DNA of 64,000 nucleotides, from contig JANAVB010009598.1 in assembly GCA_029216955.1 (NCBI GenBank), positions 27,136,879 to 27,200,878 of the forward strand, given 5' to 3'. A program made the position numbers and the translations under genes. Positions 1 to 11,208 of this stretch are shown here, piece after piece. Every line of letters begins with the position of its first letter. The first letter of the stretch is position 1. Origin of the DNA: Iris pallida. Its lineage: Eukaryota > Streptophyta > Magnoliopsida > Asparagales > Iridaceae. The notes beneath the pieces were generated by a model. It saw only the letters and a program-made list of their open reading frames with translations. It searched no databases and was not told where the DNA came from.

Positions 1-1112
1 ATTGAGTGTAGTATATCAAGGAAGTTTAGTTGAATGTGTGAGTATAGTTGGAACACAAAATATTGGTCTAAGATTTGGTTGCAGCGTAGGCGACGTGCTT
101 CGGCACGAGATGTGGCGTCGAGTCTTAAGTTTTCGGCATATAAGTTGTATAGTTTGGATGTGAGTTGTCTTGAGTTTAAGTCAGGAAATGTCGCAAGGTA
201 AAGTTGGTCGAGTGACACTTAATCCACAAGTTTTGATTGGGTCAGTTGATGATTTAGTAGCGAAGGGCCACGAGGCGGCGATATGATTGAGTCTCAATTG
301 AGTTGCGAGGCACAACCTCAACAAGGACTTATAGCACGGTCACACGGGAGTGGAGCCTTATCGCGTAGTTGCGTCTCTGATTTTGAGCCGTAAGGCAAGC
401 ACGACTTGATAGGTTAACGTTGTTGAGTTGATGTTACGTTGCAAGCACGAAATGGTCTTGAGACACAAAATAGGCCAAGGCGTCTGTCCTAAAATCGATC
501 CTAAGGAAAGAGTAGAAAGACAATCATAAAAGGGACTATGTTACACACAAAGTAAACTAACGTGTTAGTTTTGTATGGGTGGGCGAGGAGCTCATTCCAC
601 CAGTACAGTTGAGTATTGACACCCATATAGTTTCCATGTGCAGGCACAGGTAGAAGCTCGTGGCGCGGAGCTCGCTTGGATGCGTCAAGGCACGGAGTTC
701 CTTGACGATTCGAAGCGTACGGCCGCATGGAGTCAAGACTTATACGGGACATAATGTATGGACGTCGCCTTCCAAAGCATTCGCTGGCTCAAGACTTGTA
801 ATTGAGGGATGAGAGAGGGCTGAGGGACTTGTAATATGAGAAGAGTGAGCTTGAGAGACTTGTAATCTTGGCCTTGTGCCCTACTGTAACCTTTATTTCA
901 ATATCAATAAAGAGCTTCTTTGAATAACTTGTGTCTTATTCTAATTTCTGCTGCTATTATTCAATGTCTCTGTATGGGACTTCTGTGCGACGACCCCGTC
1001 GCAGCCGCTGAAATCGGCCGTTATGGAACCCGTCTTGAACGAGCATAATCTAGGCTCGTGCGGCATCACGCCTTAGCGAGTACGATTGCTCCTACGGGAG
1101 CGGGACGTGACA
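1..1112 (+). mobile_element. 3' part of a gypsy-type LTR, truncated by the window edge
   Basis: No coding domain is visible. The right end reads GGGACGTGACA (ending at 1112). This resembles the 3' ends of the other gypsy LTRs in the window in their coding orientation (GGGGCGTGACA, ATCGTGACA, GGGGCGTTACA), so I infer a + strand LTR ending at 1112. An AATAAA at 906-911 followed by a T-rich stretch fits a retroelement polyadenylation signal in the same orientation. The left end is outside the window and no target duplication can be tested. The family is unknown. Confidence 0.4.
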
Positions 1113-1675
1113 GGGTGACCGTCACCAGGAGACGTCGAGGGGAGAACCGGAGCTGGCGGAGGGGAAGGAGCCGCCGGGGGACCCGAGTCGGAGGTTGGGA
1201 CGCGAGGGAGGGAAGCTGTGCCGGGCCCGGGGGTGGGCGTGGCCGAGGAGGGGGGCGTCCACTTCAGGGAGAGAAAAGCCAGAGCAGGGGCGCGTCTGAG
1301 GAGGGGGCTAGGACGGGGCCGAGAAGGGACGGTGCCAGAGGAACACCTGGGTGGACCGCCGGCGGAAGAGGGCTGGCTAGCCAGCTCCGAGCCCGGTGGC
1401 GTCGGGGACGCCGGCGAGGACGACGGCGCCAGGGGGGAGGAGAGAGGGGGGGAAGCCCTACGCCGAGAGGCCCGGCCAGCCGGGTAAGCGGTGGCGGCGG
1501 GAAGAGAGGGAGCCATCGAGCGGAGGGAGAAGCCTGGGGGCGCGGCTAGCCCTAGGAGGCCGGCCGACCATGCGAGCCACCCGACCACAAGAAGGTGGGG
1601 GGGCTGCGTCGAGCAAAGGAGGAGAACCCTCCGGTCGGGGTCGGCGACCGCTCTGCTTCCAGGAGTGGAAGGCCA

Positions 1676-1676
<1 letters not shown>
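1113..1676. other. GC- and CpG-rich block, probably LTR leader debris
   Basis: This is about 560 bp of very GC-rich sequence, G-rich on the + strand and C-rich on the - strand. Several frames are open only because AT-rich stop codons are rare. The predicted peptides are low-complexity Pro/Arg/Gly/Ser and resemble no family I know. Its composition, and its position next to an AT tract, mirror the GC-rich transcript-start segment in the large LTRs further right (for example 27,420-28,080). I therefore read it as LTR-derived and not as a gene. Confidence 0.45.

Positions 1677-1723
<47 letters not shown>
1677..1723. repeat. (AT)n microsatellite
   Basis: An uninterrupted AT dinucleotide run of about 47 bp separates the GC-rich block from the AT-rich sequence on its right. 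Confidence 0.95.
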
Positions 1724-1725
<2 letters not shown>

Positions 1726-4407
1726 AGTTAGAGAAAAAAAAAGTTAAAGGCGCGCACTGTAGCGAGCTACAGTTCCCGCGACCAAGCCGACCCCCCGCCA
1801 TGTAACCTTCGAAAACAAAGCAAGAAAAAAAGAATTTTCTTAAACCCAAACTCGGCCAATCCAAAACCAAATCACACGAAATTTGATTTATCCGAATCCC
1901 TGAAGGATTCTTTTCCAATTTGAATAAAAAATTTGATTCCTAAACAATGGAGATTTGGTTAATAAAATCAAATCTAACTTTTTATATAAAAAAAATAACC
2001 GAAGCTCGAACGAAACCATAAAAACTCGCGACCCCCTCAAATTTCTTCGACCCCAGACTTCCCTCTGCATCCTCGCATGACTGTCAGAGTGTCTGAGACC
2101 CGCTGCAGATCGCCGGAGCGCCGTCGCACCCCCTTGGCCGACGAAAAAATAGAGGGCCCTGCTCTGTCTCGACAGCAAGGTACCCCTCTTTCGGCCATGT
2201 TTACTTTTTGCTCGTTTAATCATTTTGCAATCCGAAAGTTGCTACATGTAGACAATGTAACCCTCTTTGAGTCCCTTCAAAGGGATTCGGATATAACCCT
2301 CTAGTGTGACAGATAACTCGATGCAAAGTCAAATAAAACTCTGTCGCGAAAATAGAGTATTGAATAACCTAGGAACCTAACTTGGAAGCCATCTTTTGAT
2401 CAGCATATTAGGATTTTTAATAAACTAATTGAAAATAGTCATAAACAATATAAGCGAGATCAAAACTCACTTCGTAGAGTTTTATTTCATTTATTGTACA
2501 GAAAGTTGCATGATGTTAAACTTGTACGAAAAACTGTGTTAAAAAATTAAAAACTTTAGAAAACTTCCCGATACGGCATGTGCCCGACAAACCGGGCGAC
2601 ATGGTCATGCACTATACGCATCGAAAGGCACGTATGGATGTTGCCGACGTGTGGAACTGACGGAACTCAATTTCGTTGTGTATGTGCGACGAAATCAGTG
2701 CGTATCCATCAAGATACCCCTGTATCGACCTTTTGTAAACTTGGCCATAAATTCGTGCACGTTCGTCCTATCGACTCAAAACTTGCGCCAACAGGACCAT
2801 ATTGATTTTTCTGGTCATGTATGCCAAGTTTGATCTGATTCTAAGAAGGTTGATCGGAACGCCAAATTGGCGGGCCCGTAACTCGATCCAACGGACGATT
2901 TTGTGTACGGCTCATCGGAATCCAAAATTGGACATACTATTGGGTTCGTCTCCTCAAACCGGATTCGTATACATGAAGTTTGACGACTTTAGAGACCGTA
3001 GATATTGGCACATATTTTGGTGTAAAACGGGTCCAATGGTGGATATCGTTTTGACCCAAAATTATAATTTTGCCCCTGTTCCAGAATCAGACTTTTGGAC
3101 AAGCGTTTCCTAGGTATATCACTTATTTCGAGTATGTTTTTAATATTTGTTTCAGCATCCGGAGTTGTTTGAAGAGTTTAACATTTCTTTTGCTGACATT
3201 ATGATCCTTGGACTTGTCACCTTCGCACCACCAGGCAAGATATCTTGCCACCTTACTCTGTGATTATTACATTCTTATTTTTATTTGTTATTTTTAGCAT
3301 TCCTTATTTGTTGATATTATAAAACTGTGCGTCCAAGTCACACTTGGGTGCAGGCGACTCTATCGGTCGTTTTCTTGATTCTTATTTATTTCTCTTGCAT
3401 TGACTTAGTCTAGTGACCACCCATTGTCGATGAGGTATTGGTATATCTCATACGACCTCGACACTTGCTTTACCACGTGTTGTGAGTCATATATAGGATA
3501 TATACCCGTGTCGTCGGCTGGCCACTGATACGTATGGAGCGTGCGACGGATAGGAGTAACTGCCAATAGAATTGCATGCTAGAAGACTTGGCGGTTACTA
3601 GAGGTTCATAGCAGTCATGGAGATGATGATACTAGGCATTGGGTGGAGAGAACAATACCTGACGTATGGGCTTCGATTACACTTTTCCTGTATCCCGGAA
3701 GCTCTGTTGGAGATACAGGTATGATTATCCTCTCAGGTTGGCCACTGACGTTTTTGAACGTTATGCGCTTAGTCACTGGTGCCCAAGAGAGGACTATACC
3801 GGATCCTATATTCATCCAGGGATCATGCGTCGAAGGATTGTTTCTCAAACTGCATATTCACAGTAGACTGATCAGGAACCCTATTGCATGCATCCCCTTT
3901 CTTTTATATTATATATCACAGTTTACATGGCATGGTGTCTTCTTGTATCTTGTTACGTCCCGCTGAGGACCTGGTTATCTCTCCAGGATTAGACGACTTT
4001 CTACAGGAGTACGGAGCGGCATTGGATCCTTCAAACATTGATGACGAGGCAGTTCCTACTGATTTTTAGTCTATTCCTTATTTGAGACATTAGTGGATAT
4101 TTTTACATCTTTTTTCTTTATATTTTGCGGAGGTTGGACTCCGATCTTATGAGACTATTTTTATAGCTGTTTGGAGTGAGTATGTTCATCCGGCTATCCT
4201 TTGATACACTCATTTATTATCTAGATTCTATTATCTTCTGTGTTGAGTTGTGATGAGATTAGATTATATTATTCTGGCCTGTGATTATTTTATATATACA
4301 GCTTATGTACGTATACGAGGATTCCATATATTAGAGTATTCTTCGTATAGGTGCAACTGGCATGTTCACGTACTTGGTTCTATATATTTTAGGACTGGGG
4401 CGTTACA
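1724..4407 (+). mobile_element. Gypsy-type LTR related to the LARD LTRs; left end unresolved
   Basis: The right end GGGGCGTTACA (4407) is the reverse complement of the TGTAACGCCCCAGTCC start seen at 32,105, so this LTR lies opposite to the three LARD LTRs. A block at about 3,640-3,870 is a clear nucleotide-level match, in reverse orientation, to 25,850-26,060, 32,590-32,790 and 39,410-39,610. A TATA-like TATATAAA at 1983-1990 is followed by a C-rich transcript-start-like segment (2,015-2,190), the same plan as the other LTRs. A plausible 5' end is TGTAACCTTCG at 1801, but the 5 bp before it do not match AATAT after 4407. The open frames shift between copies, so this is non-coding. It abuts copia 1 integrase sequence directly. 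Confidence 0.5.
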
Positions 4408-4951
4408 AATATCAAGAAATCTTCGAGCATCACTCTTCTCGGCATACCCCAAGAAGATCGTCTTTGTAGTCCTTGTCCCAAGCTTCTGAATCTTCAGTTC
4501 TGGAAGCTTGACATATGCCAGACACCCCCACACTCAAATAACATTCAAGTTAGGTCTGACCTTGAACCAGAGTTCATGAAGAGTACTGTCTGAAGTTGCA
4601 TGAGGCACTCTATTTAGAATAAAAGTGGCCGTCAATGCAGCTTCTCTCCAGTAGCACTTTGGAAGACCCGCAGTCAACAACATTGAGTTAATCATTTCTG
4701 TTAACGTTTTGTTCTTCCTCTCTGCTACTCCGTTTGATTGAGGAGAGTACGAAGTCTTAGTCTCATTAACAGTTCCTTGTTCTTTGTAAAACAATGCGAA
4801 TATATGAGACCTGTACTCTCCACCTCGATCACTTCTCATTCTTTTGAGTTGTTGTCCAGTCTGCCGCTCAGCTTCGGCTCTAAACTCCTTGAACTTCTCG
4901 AATGCTTCGTCTTTAGACTTTAGCAAGCAGACAAATGCATACTTAAAGAAG
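4408..4951 (-). pseudogene. Copia 1 integrase, catalytic-core 3' half, interrupted
   Basis: The - strand translation reads through the second half of a Ty1/copia integrase. It contains RSDRGGEYRS (second catalytic Asp), SPQSNGVAERKNKTL (catalytic Glu) and HELWFKVRPNLN, then a stop at 4534-4536, then WGCLAYVKLPEL and FLGYAEKSDARRFLD up to 4408, where the LTR begins. It is the continuation of 15,173-15,499: the codons for FITFIDDF lie at the far side of gypsy 1 and resume here as KYAFVCLLKSKDEAF. Reverse transcriptase and RNase H are absent, so the element cannot work. Its 3' LTR was not found. Confidence 0.88.
4947..4951. repeat. Target-site duplication AGAAG, left copy (gypsy 1)
   Basis: AGAAG immediately precedes the LTR start TGTCATGCC at 4952 and is repeated right after the other LTR end at 15173-15177. 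Five base pairs is the usual gypsy duplication length. Confidence 0.9.
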
Positions 4952-7533
4952 TGTCATGCCCCAAAACCAGAATACTAGAGAGCAGGGGACAGACACAGCC
5001 AGCTATGTATATTGAAGTGAATCCCACCTCGATATACGGTCACGGCTGTCTAGATACATGAGGGTTTAACTACAAGCCAATAGTCTCTTAAGGTCAAGAA
5101 CAGGCCTAGTGTCTCAATGTCAAGCAAGCAAATAAATATAACAAGATGGTAGATCATCAGACATACAAAGTAAGGCGTCCTATACATTACATATTCAGAT
5201 GATCATGGATCTAGTCATACAAAATACGAAGACTAGCAAGAGTTTAAGTTATACATGATCAACCCTAGGATTTGTCAATCATGTTACAGCCCTTAGGCAG
5301 ACAGGAATATAAATTTAACACGATCTAACACTTGCTCGGCAGCTAAACGCCTCAAAAGAATAATTTACAATAGCGTAGAAGAGAAAAATAAATCCACTCG
5401 TTGCCAGGGTTGCGTCTAGTGTTCACCATCTGGCTGGAAGGCTGGAAGATCCTTGGGAGCTACTCCAAAATCTGGCCATACAAAACCAGCTGGGTCAGAC
5501 CCCAGAAAGAGCAAGTGCCACAAGGGAGGCTTCACTTACGAACTAAAACCAGCAATATTAGCACATGTGAACATAAATGGATAATAAAAGACATTAGTTA
5601 GAGAAAAACAAGATGATAAACGATAAGACGACTAAGGACCCCTTCCAGTAGCCAAGTTACAAGCCGTAAACCAAACAAGGACCGGGGTTGTAACCCTTCA
5701 CCTGAGTAGAGCTTATTCTCCTACCAATTATCGACAAGAGTAAAGCATGAACAAGCATGTGCTGAATTAATCATAGACTGGTATTGCTTAGACAAGACTA
5801 GACTGGACTACGTCCATCAATCACGGCCAAGCAAAGAGTACGGCTTGATACTTTAACTAGCTAGGGTTATCACAAGCCTAGTTACTAGCAAGATGCAATG
5901 AGATGTTTCCGCAGTCACAAGCCCTGCAGCTATCCAGGTTATCCAGACGAGGTTCATTTAAGAGTTATCAAGAATTATTAGGTGGCTTGGAGTGCAACAC
6001 ATAACAATATGCATAGGACTTTTTTCATGAAGTGCCCCACATGACAGTGGGCTGGAAATGTGTCCTACTCGACGGCAGGCTACAAATCCCTCAGGTGTGG
6101 CCGGGATAACGGGATCGCCTGTAACTGGAAACATCTCTCTATATGAACTACTTGATCAATCTAGTCATTAACATAGTCAGATTCAGTATAAATCCCTGAC
6201 CGTAGGAAATCAGGAATTCATGTCCTAGACATGATGCAGGACGAGACATGTAGCTTATACAGGCACAATCAAGAAAATCAACCACGGTGTCAAGACAAGA
6301 GTTACTTAGCAAGTCAGGGTAGCTGTCGTAACAACATTCAAGATTATCACGTCATGCCAGGTTACTTGTTACTTGTCAAGATTGCTTGTCAGAAGTGCGC
6401 CTCGACGGGCCACTATCAAGATTATACATGCCTTATCAAGTTACTTATCATGTCGTGTCATATTATCATATCAATATTGCTTGTCAAGGGTGCGCCACAA
6501 CGGACCACCATCAAAAATTTATTATGTCAATTAACATGTCAGGCTCACATCGTATTCATAAGGGGTACCATGGCCAACAAGTGACATTAGCCAAGTTGTG
6601 CCAGGGTAATAGGTTGTGCCAGGCACTAGGGGTGCCAAGGTCACAGGTTGTGCCCAAACATCAGGTTGCGCCTAGGCATTAGGGAGCCAGGCACTAGAAT
6701 GCACAAGGTCGGATCAAGTTGAGCCAGAACGAGTCGGGCCAAGTTATGTTACGCCAGGCACTAGACTGCACGAGGCTAGGTTGCGCCTGACTCGGGGTAC
6801 GCCAGACTCACGTTGCGCCTGACTCAGGTTGTGCCGCGCTAAGGAGCACCCGCACTGGGTCAGGCAGCACCGTGCTAAGGAGCGTGCGCAACACAGTGGT
6901 GCAAGCTAAAAAGCTTGTGCACACTGCTCACTGTCTTCTCCAATCAGCAGGAATTCTATGGTTTGAACCCATAGCTTCAAAAGTCTATAACTCGGTCAAA
7001 ACAAGTCCAAATCCAACTTTTCAAAGGTCAAAATTGGATAGAATGAAATTTTCTACAACATGGAATAATTAGTTTTCGAAAATAACAAGTTTTCATAGAT
7101 CAAAACCAAAAAAATCATGAGAAAGAGCAAAACCTAGATCTACAAAATCTATCCATCAAAACCAAAAATGACAAATTCTAAAGAGGCTTAGAACTAGGAG
7201 AGGAAGACATTGGAACAATAAAATCCAAGATCCATCATGAAGCAAGTTGTACTTGCCTAGAGCTCTTGGGTGTAGGTGGGAGGAGTAAATGAAGAAGATG
7301 AAGAAGTAATGGAGGAGAGAGAGTAGGTTGGTGGGCTTTAAATGGGGGGTTTAACATGTTGAACCAAAGGAAAATAAACCAAGTCAGCCCAATATGAACC
7401 AAGCCAAATCATGATATGCCATGATGAACCTAAGCAAGATTAAACCAAAATTAGCTAGCAAGGCAGGAGAAGTAAAAATACGTGTCAGGATTTCGTACAC
7501 GTATACTGGAAATACGTATAACGGAAAACAGGG
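4952..7533 (-). repeat. Gypsy 1 3' LTR (about 2.58 kb)
   Basis: It aligns by eye along its whole length with 12548-15172. It carries a run of short degenerate units around GGTTGCGCCTGACTCA (about 6,600-6,870). In the coding (-) orientation a TATA-like ATTTAAAG lies near 7,338, inside a short U3; most of the LTR is then R-U5. It differs from the 5' LTR by scattered substitutions and a few indels, for example about 50 bp near 6,550 that are present only in the 5' LTR. No open reading frame of interest. Confidence 0.9.
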
Positions 7534-7699
7534 TTGACAACTCTACCCACTTTAAAAGAATTTTGTCTTCGAAATTTTAATCAAGAGACTAGAGATGTCG
7601 GAACAAGCTATACTAATCACAAGCAATATATGACTAATCAATCAATCATACAATTATCCATGCAAGCAAAGAATTAAAGCCTAAGGCATAAGAAAGACA
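7534..7699 (-). other. Gypsy 1 polypurine-side non-coding end
   Basis: Just inside the 3' LTR the + strand reads CTCTACCCACTTTAAAAGAA, then TTTTGTCTTCGAAATTTT; the - strand gives a purine-rich AAAGTGGGTAGAGT tract next to the LTR. Near-identical sequence sits at the same place in gypsy 2 (21,132-21,170) and in both LARD internals (28,934 and 35,759). This fits a conserved polypurine tract region. Confidence 0.65.
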
Positions 7700-8329
7700 T
7701 TATATCTTATGAGTCAAACAGGTCAGAATATCGCGATTGGATATCATCCTCATGTCCCACGTTGACTCACCCAAAGAGTGATGACCCCAAGCAACTCGGA
7801 CTAAACTGATAGTCTTGTTTTTGAGTATCTTCTCTCTTTGGTCCAATATAGACATGGGTCTCTCCTTATACGAAAGGTTGGTAACAACAACCAATTCTGA
7901 ATGATCAAGGATATGACTCGGGTCCGGGATATACCGTCGCAATTGGAATACATAGAACACGTCATACATCTCACGTAACGACGGTAGAAGAGCAAGACGA
8001 TAGGACACATCGGCTACTCGCTCGAGAATATCAAATGGCCTTATATACCTAGGACTAAGCTTTCCCCATACATTGAATCGAATGACACCACGGGTAGGCG
8101 AGATCCTAAGGAATACGTGGTCGCCGATAGAAAATTTAAGAGAAAGCCGATGAGAATCGGCCCAATGATGCTGACGATCTTGTGCAACTCGAAGGTGATC
8201 CCTAACTTGTCTGACCACCTCGATAGTCCGAGTAACCATCTCTGGACCAAGCATCTGCCTCTTGTCTACATCGTCCCATGCTAATAAAGATCTGCACTTT
8301 CTGCCGTACAAGGCCTCAAAGGGTGCCAA
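7700..8329 (-). pseudogene. Gypsy 1 integrase C-terminus with chromodomain-like tail
   Basis: This is a 209-residue open segment. It starts with the end of the integrase core (FEALYGRKCRSLLAWDD), then the linker RQVRDHLRVAQDRQHHWAD, the GPY/F-type region (LSPRYIRPFDILERVADVSYRL), LRRYIPDPSHILDHSEL, and a chromodomain-like ILDQREKILKNKTISLVRVAW followed by STWDMRMI. In chromoviruses this tail is thought to direct integration to particular chromatin. Compared with gypsy 2, the final block is degraded (SNRDILTCLTHKI in place of ERYPYLFD). It is read in the same frame as the upstream integrase and RNase H pieces. Confidence 0.85.
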
Positions 8330-8900
8330 CTGAATACTGGCCTAGAAACTGTTGTTATAGGAGAACTCCACGAGATGCAGGTGATCTTCCTACGAACCAT
8401 CAAAGTCGAGTGTACATGATCGTAACATATCTTCGAGAGTCTGGATTGTGCGTTCTGACTGACCATCTGTCTGCGGATGATAAGCTGAACTGAACTTGAG
8501 ACCAGTCCCCAGGCTCTCTTAAAGACTCCGCCAAAAGTGCAAGGTGAATCTTGAATCTCTATCTGATATAATACTAACTGGTACTCCATGCAATCTGACA
8601 ATCTGTCTAAGATATATCTCTGCAAGCTGATCCGTCGACTGACCAATTTTGAAAGGGATAAAATGAGCTACCTTCGTGAGCCGGTCAACTATAATCCAGA
8701 TAGCATCTCTCCCAGCTGGAGATTTAGGTAACCCAGTTACAAAATCCATAGTGATATGCTCCTATTTCCATTCTGGAATCGGTAAAGGTTGAAGAAGTCC
8801 AGCTGGTCTCTGATGTTCATCTTTAACTTATTGGCACACTAAACAATGAGAGACAAACCGGGCCATCTCCCTCTTCATGCCATTCCACCAGAAATGTTGA
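8330..8900 (-). pseudogene. Gypsy 1 integrase zinc finger and DDE core, several stops
   Basis: The - strand reads a zinc-binding region (HQHFWWNGMKREMARFVSHC, then LVCQ), PIPEWK, a TAG at 8762-8764, then EHITMDFVTGLPKSPAGRDA, IWIIVDRLTKVAHFIPFK (first catalytic Asp), HGVPVSIISDRDSRF (second Asp), and, after another stop near 8,520, [17 protein letters not shown] (catalytic Glu). More stops follow in the core. The TAG replaces the Trp codon expected in the family motif PIPEWKWEHITMDFV, and gypsy 2 has a stop at the same codon. It is non-functional as it stands. Confidence 0.82.
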
Positions 8901-9247
8901 TGGATATCACGATACATCTTCGTATCGCCGGGATGAATTAAATACTACGAACTGTGAGCCTGTGCCATGATCTCCTGCCTGATATCACCACTGGGTACCC
9001 AAAGACGCCTTCCGTGACGAAGTGTACCATCCTCATGAATACATACCTCTGCTCTTCGTCCTGCTTCACATTCTGTCCTAAGCCACTGAAGCTTAGAATC
9101 TGTTGATTGAGCTATCTTGATCCTCTCAACTATACTGGACTGAACTTATATACTGGGCATCAATGCCACATTGGTAGGAAGAACAACTTCTATTCCCATC
9201 TTCTGAAGATCTGCTAATAACTCTGGTTGTGCTGTTAGAAAATAAAC

Positions 9248-9943
9248 TCATGTTCTTCTGCTCAACGCATCTGTAACTATGTTGGCCTTCCCAGGATGGT
9301 ACTGTAAGTTGATGTCATAATCTACAAGTAGCTCTAACCATCTCCTCTGACGCATGTTGAGATCCTTCTGGGTAAACACATACTTAAGACTCTTGTGGTC
9401 GATAAAAATCTCCACCCGATCTCCATATAAATAATGCCTCCAAAGCTTAAATGCGAAAACCATCGCTGCTAACTCCAAGTCATGGGTTGGATAATTTCTC
9501 TCATGATCACGAAGCTGACGTGACGCATAAGCTACTATCTTACCATGATGTATTAAGACACATCCCAATCCTCTGCCAGAAGCATCACAATAAACTGAAA
9601 ATCCTCCAGCCCCATCTGGAAGTGTGAGAATGGGTGTCGTCATCAATCCTTGCTTCAACTTCTCGAATGAACTCTGACACTCTACTGTCCAAGAAAACTG
9701 CACATCCTTGCGGGTCAACTACATCAATGGTGTCAAAATCTGAGCAAAGTCTGACACAAATCGTCGGTAATAGCCGGCCAATCTTAGGAAACTGCGAACT
9801 TCTGCGACGGTGCTGGGAACTGGCCATGTCTCTATGGCAACTATCTTCTGGGGGTCCACTTCTATTCTACCTCTGGTGATGATGTGACCTAAGTATGAAA
9901 TACGATCAAGCCAAAATTTGCACTTATTGAACTTCGCATACAA
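9248..9943 (-). pseudogene. Gypsy 1 RT thumb/connection and RNase H
   Basis: Two abutting open pieces in one frame. 9943-9719 covers [20 protein letters not shown] and the conserved [13 protein letters not shown]. 9718-9248 is RNase [71 protein letters not shown] and DALSRR. The acidic residues expected at the active site (the D of CDAS, the E of DLEL, the D of DHKS, the D of DALS) are all present. A stop at 9719-9721 and a frame change near 9,950 separate it from the polymerase palm. Confidence 0.85.
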
Positions 9944-9960
9944 CTGGTGTTCTCGAAGAA

Positions 9961-10368
9961 CTAAAGAACTACACGAAGATGCTGCTCATGCTCTGCCTCA
10001 CTCTTGCTATAGACCAAGATGTCGTCTATGAACACTATCATGAACTGATCCAAATAGGACATAAATATGCGATTCATGAGATCCATGAATACTGCTGGCA
10101 CATTGGTCGCTCCGAATGGCATAACGAGAAACTCCCAATATCTATATCTAGATCTGAATGCTGTCTTCAGAATGTCTTCCTCTCTGACTCTGATCTGATA
10201 GTATCCCGACCGTAAGTCAATCTTTGAGAATACTGCTGCCCCACTGAGTTGATCGAACAAGTCATCTATCCATGGTAGAGGATATCTGTTCTTGATTGTT
10301 ACAGAATTCAAGGTACGATAATCAACACATAATCTTGACGTACCATCTTTCTTTTTCACAAGAAGCAT
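9961..10368 (-). pseudogene. Gypsy 1 reverse transcriptase palm/fingers
   Basis: A 135-residue open segment with the classic Ty3/gypsy blocks: [74 protein letters not shown] and [11 protein letters not shown]. The two Asp residues of FIDD are retained. The PFGLTNAP motif is altered to PFGATNVP. It is in frame with the protease piece upstream, separated by a TAA at 10420-10422 where the family usually has a Gln codon. A frameshift immediately follows LRVVL. Confidence 0.88.
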
Positions 10369-10419
10369 CGGGGCTCCCCAAGGTGATCTACTAGCACAAA
10401 TGAATCCCTTGGTTCTGAG

Positions 10420-11055
10420 TTATTCAATTATCTTATACATGATCTCCAACTCTGATGGTGCCATTCTGTAGACTCTCTCTGACACTGGTGCCGCTCCTGG
10501 AATCAAGTGGATAGTGAACTCTATTTCTCTCCCTGGCGGCATGCCTGGAAGCCCTTCGAAAAATACATCTGGAAACTCTTCTACTACTCTGGGAAACTGA
10601 ACTGCCACTGCTACTGCCATCCGTAATACTGGTAGAAAAGGTTCTACTTCGCCCTTGGAAAATGAAAATTCTGCCTTGCCGGGAATACCAAAAATAATCC
10701 TGCCAAGATGGCAGTCTATTTTCGTATACTGATCCTTCAGCCAATCTATTCCTAAGACCACATCATAGTCGGCCATCGAAAACTCTATCAACCTAGCGGG
10801 GAACTCTCTACCGCTAACAACGATTCTACACGAGGAAAAGACTCTATCTACTCCCACAAGACCATTACCAGTAAGTATATTGAGTCTCACTGATAATGAC
10901 TCGGGCTCCAGTCCTTTCTGTATTGCGAATCGTGCAGACATGAATGAATGCGATGCTCCCGAATCAAATAATATTGATGCAGGAAAAGAGTTGACGAGAA
11001 TGGTACATGCCACCACCTCACCTGATGCAAATTCTTCTGCCACGGTCAGAGCCAT
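10420..11055 (-). pseudogene. Gypsy 1 aspartic protease and RT N-terminal linker
   Basis: A 211-residue segment. [20 protein letters not shown] contains the retroviral-type protease site DSGAS, followed by the flap-like [10 protein letters not shown]. After a linker comes [20 protein letters not shown] and [20 protein letters not shown], the conserved entry to the gypsy reverse transcriptase. The protease Asp is intact here, unlike in gypsy 2. Between 11,056 and 11,208 the gag-protease frame continues but carries stops that look like CAG-to-TAG and CAA-to-TAA. Confidence 0.87.
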
Positions 11056-11208
11056 AGCTTGACCTTATCCTCTCGGTACTGGTCCCCTTTGCTGGTGACC
11101 TCTCTGCCTGTTCTGAATCTGAGCTTGGGCCTGAGCATACTGTTGCGGCCTCTGCTACTGGAAAGCTTGAGCCTGAGGCGGCAATGGCCTCGAAGGCTGG
11201 TACTGTTG

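Noticed and set aside
1058..1918. Overlapping GC-rich open frames of up to 281 residues
   Set aside because: Low-complexity peptides, open on both strands because of high GC, with no motif or splice context; best explained as LTR leader debris.
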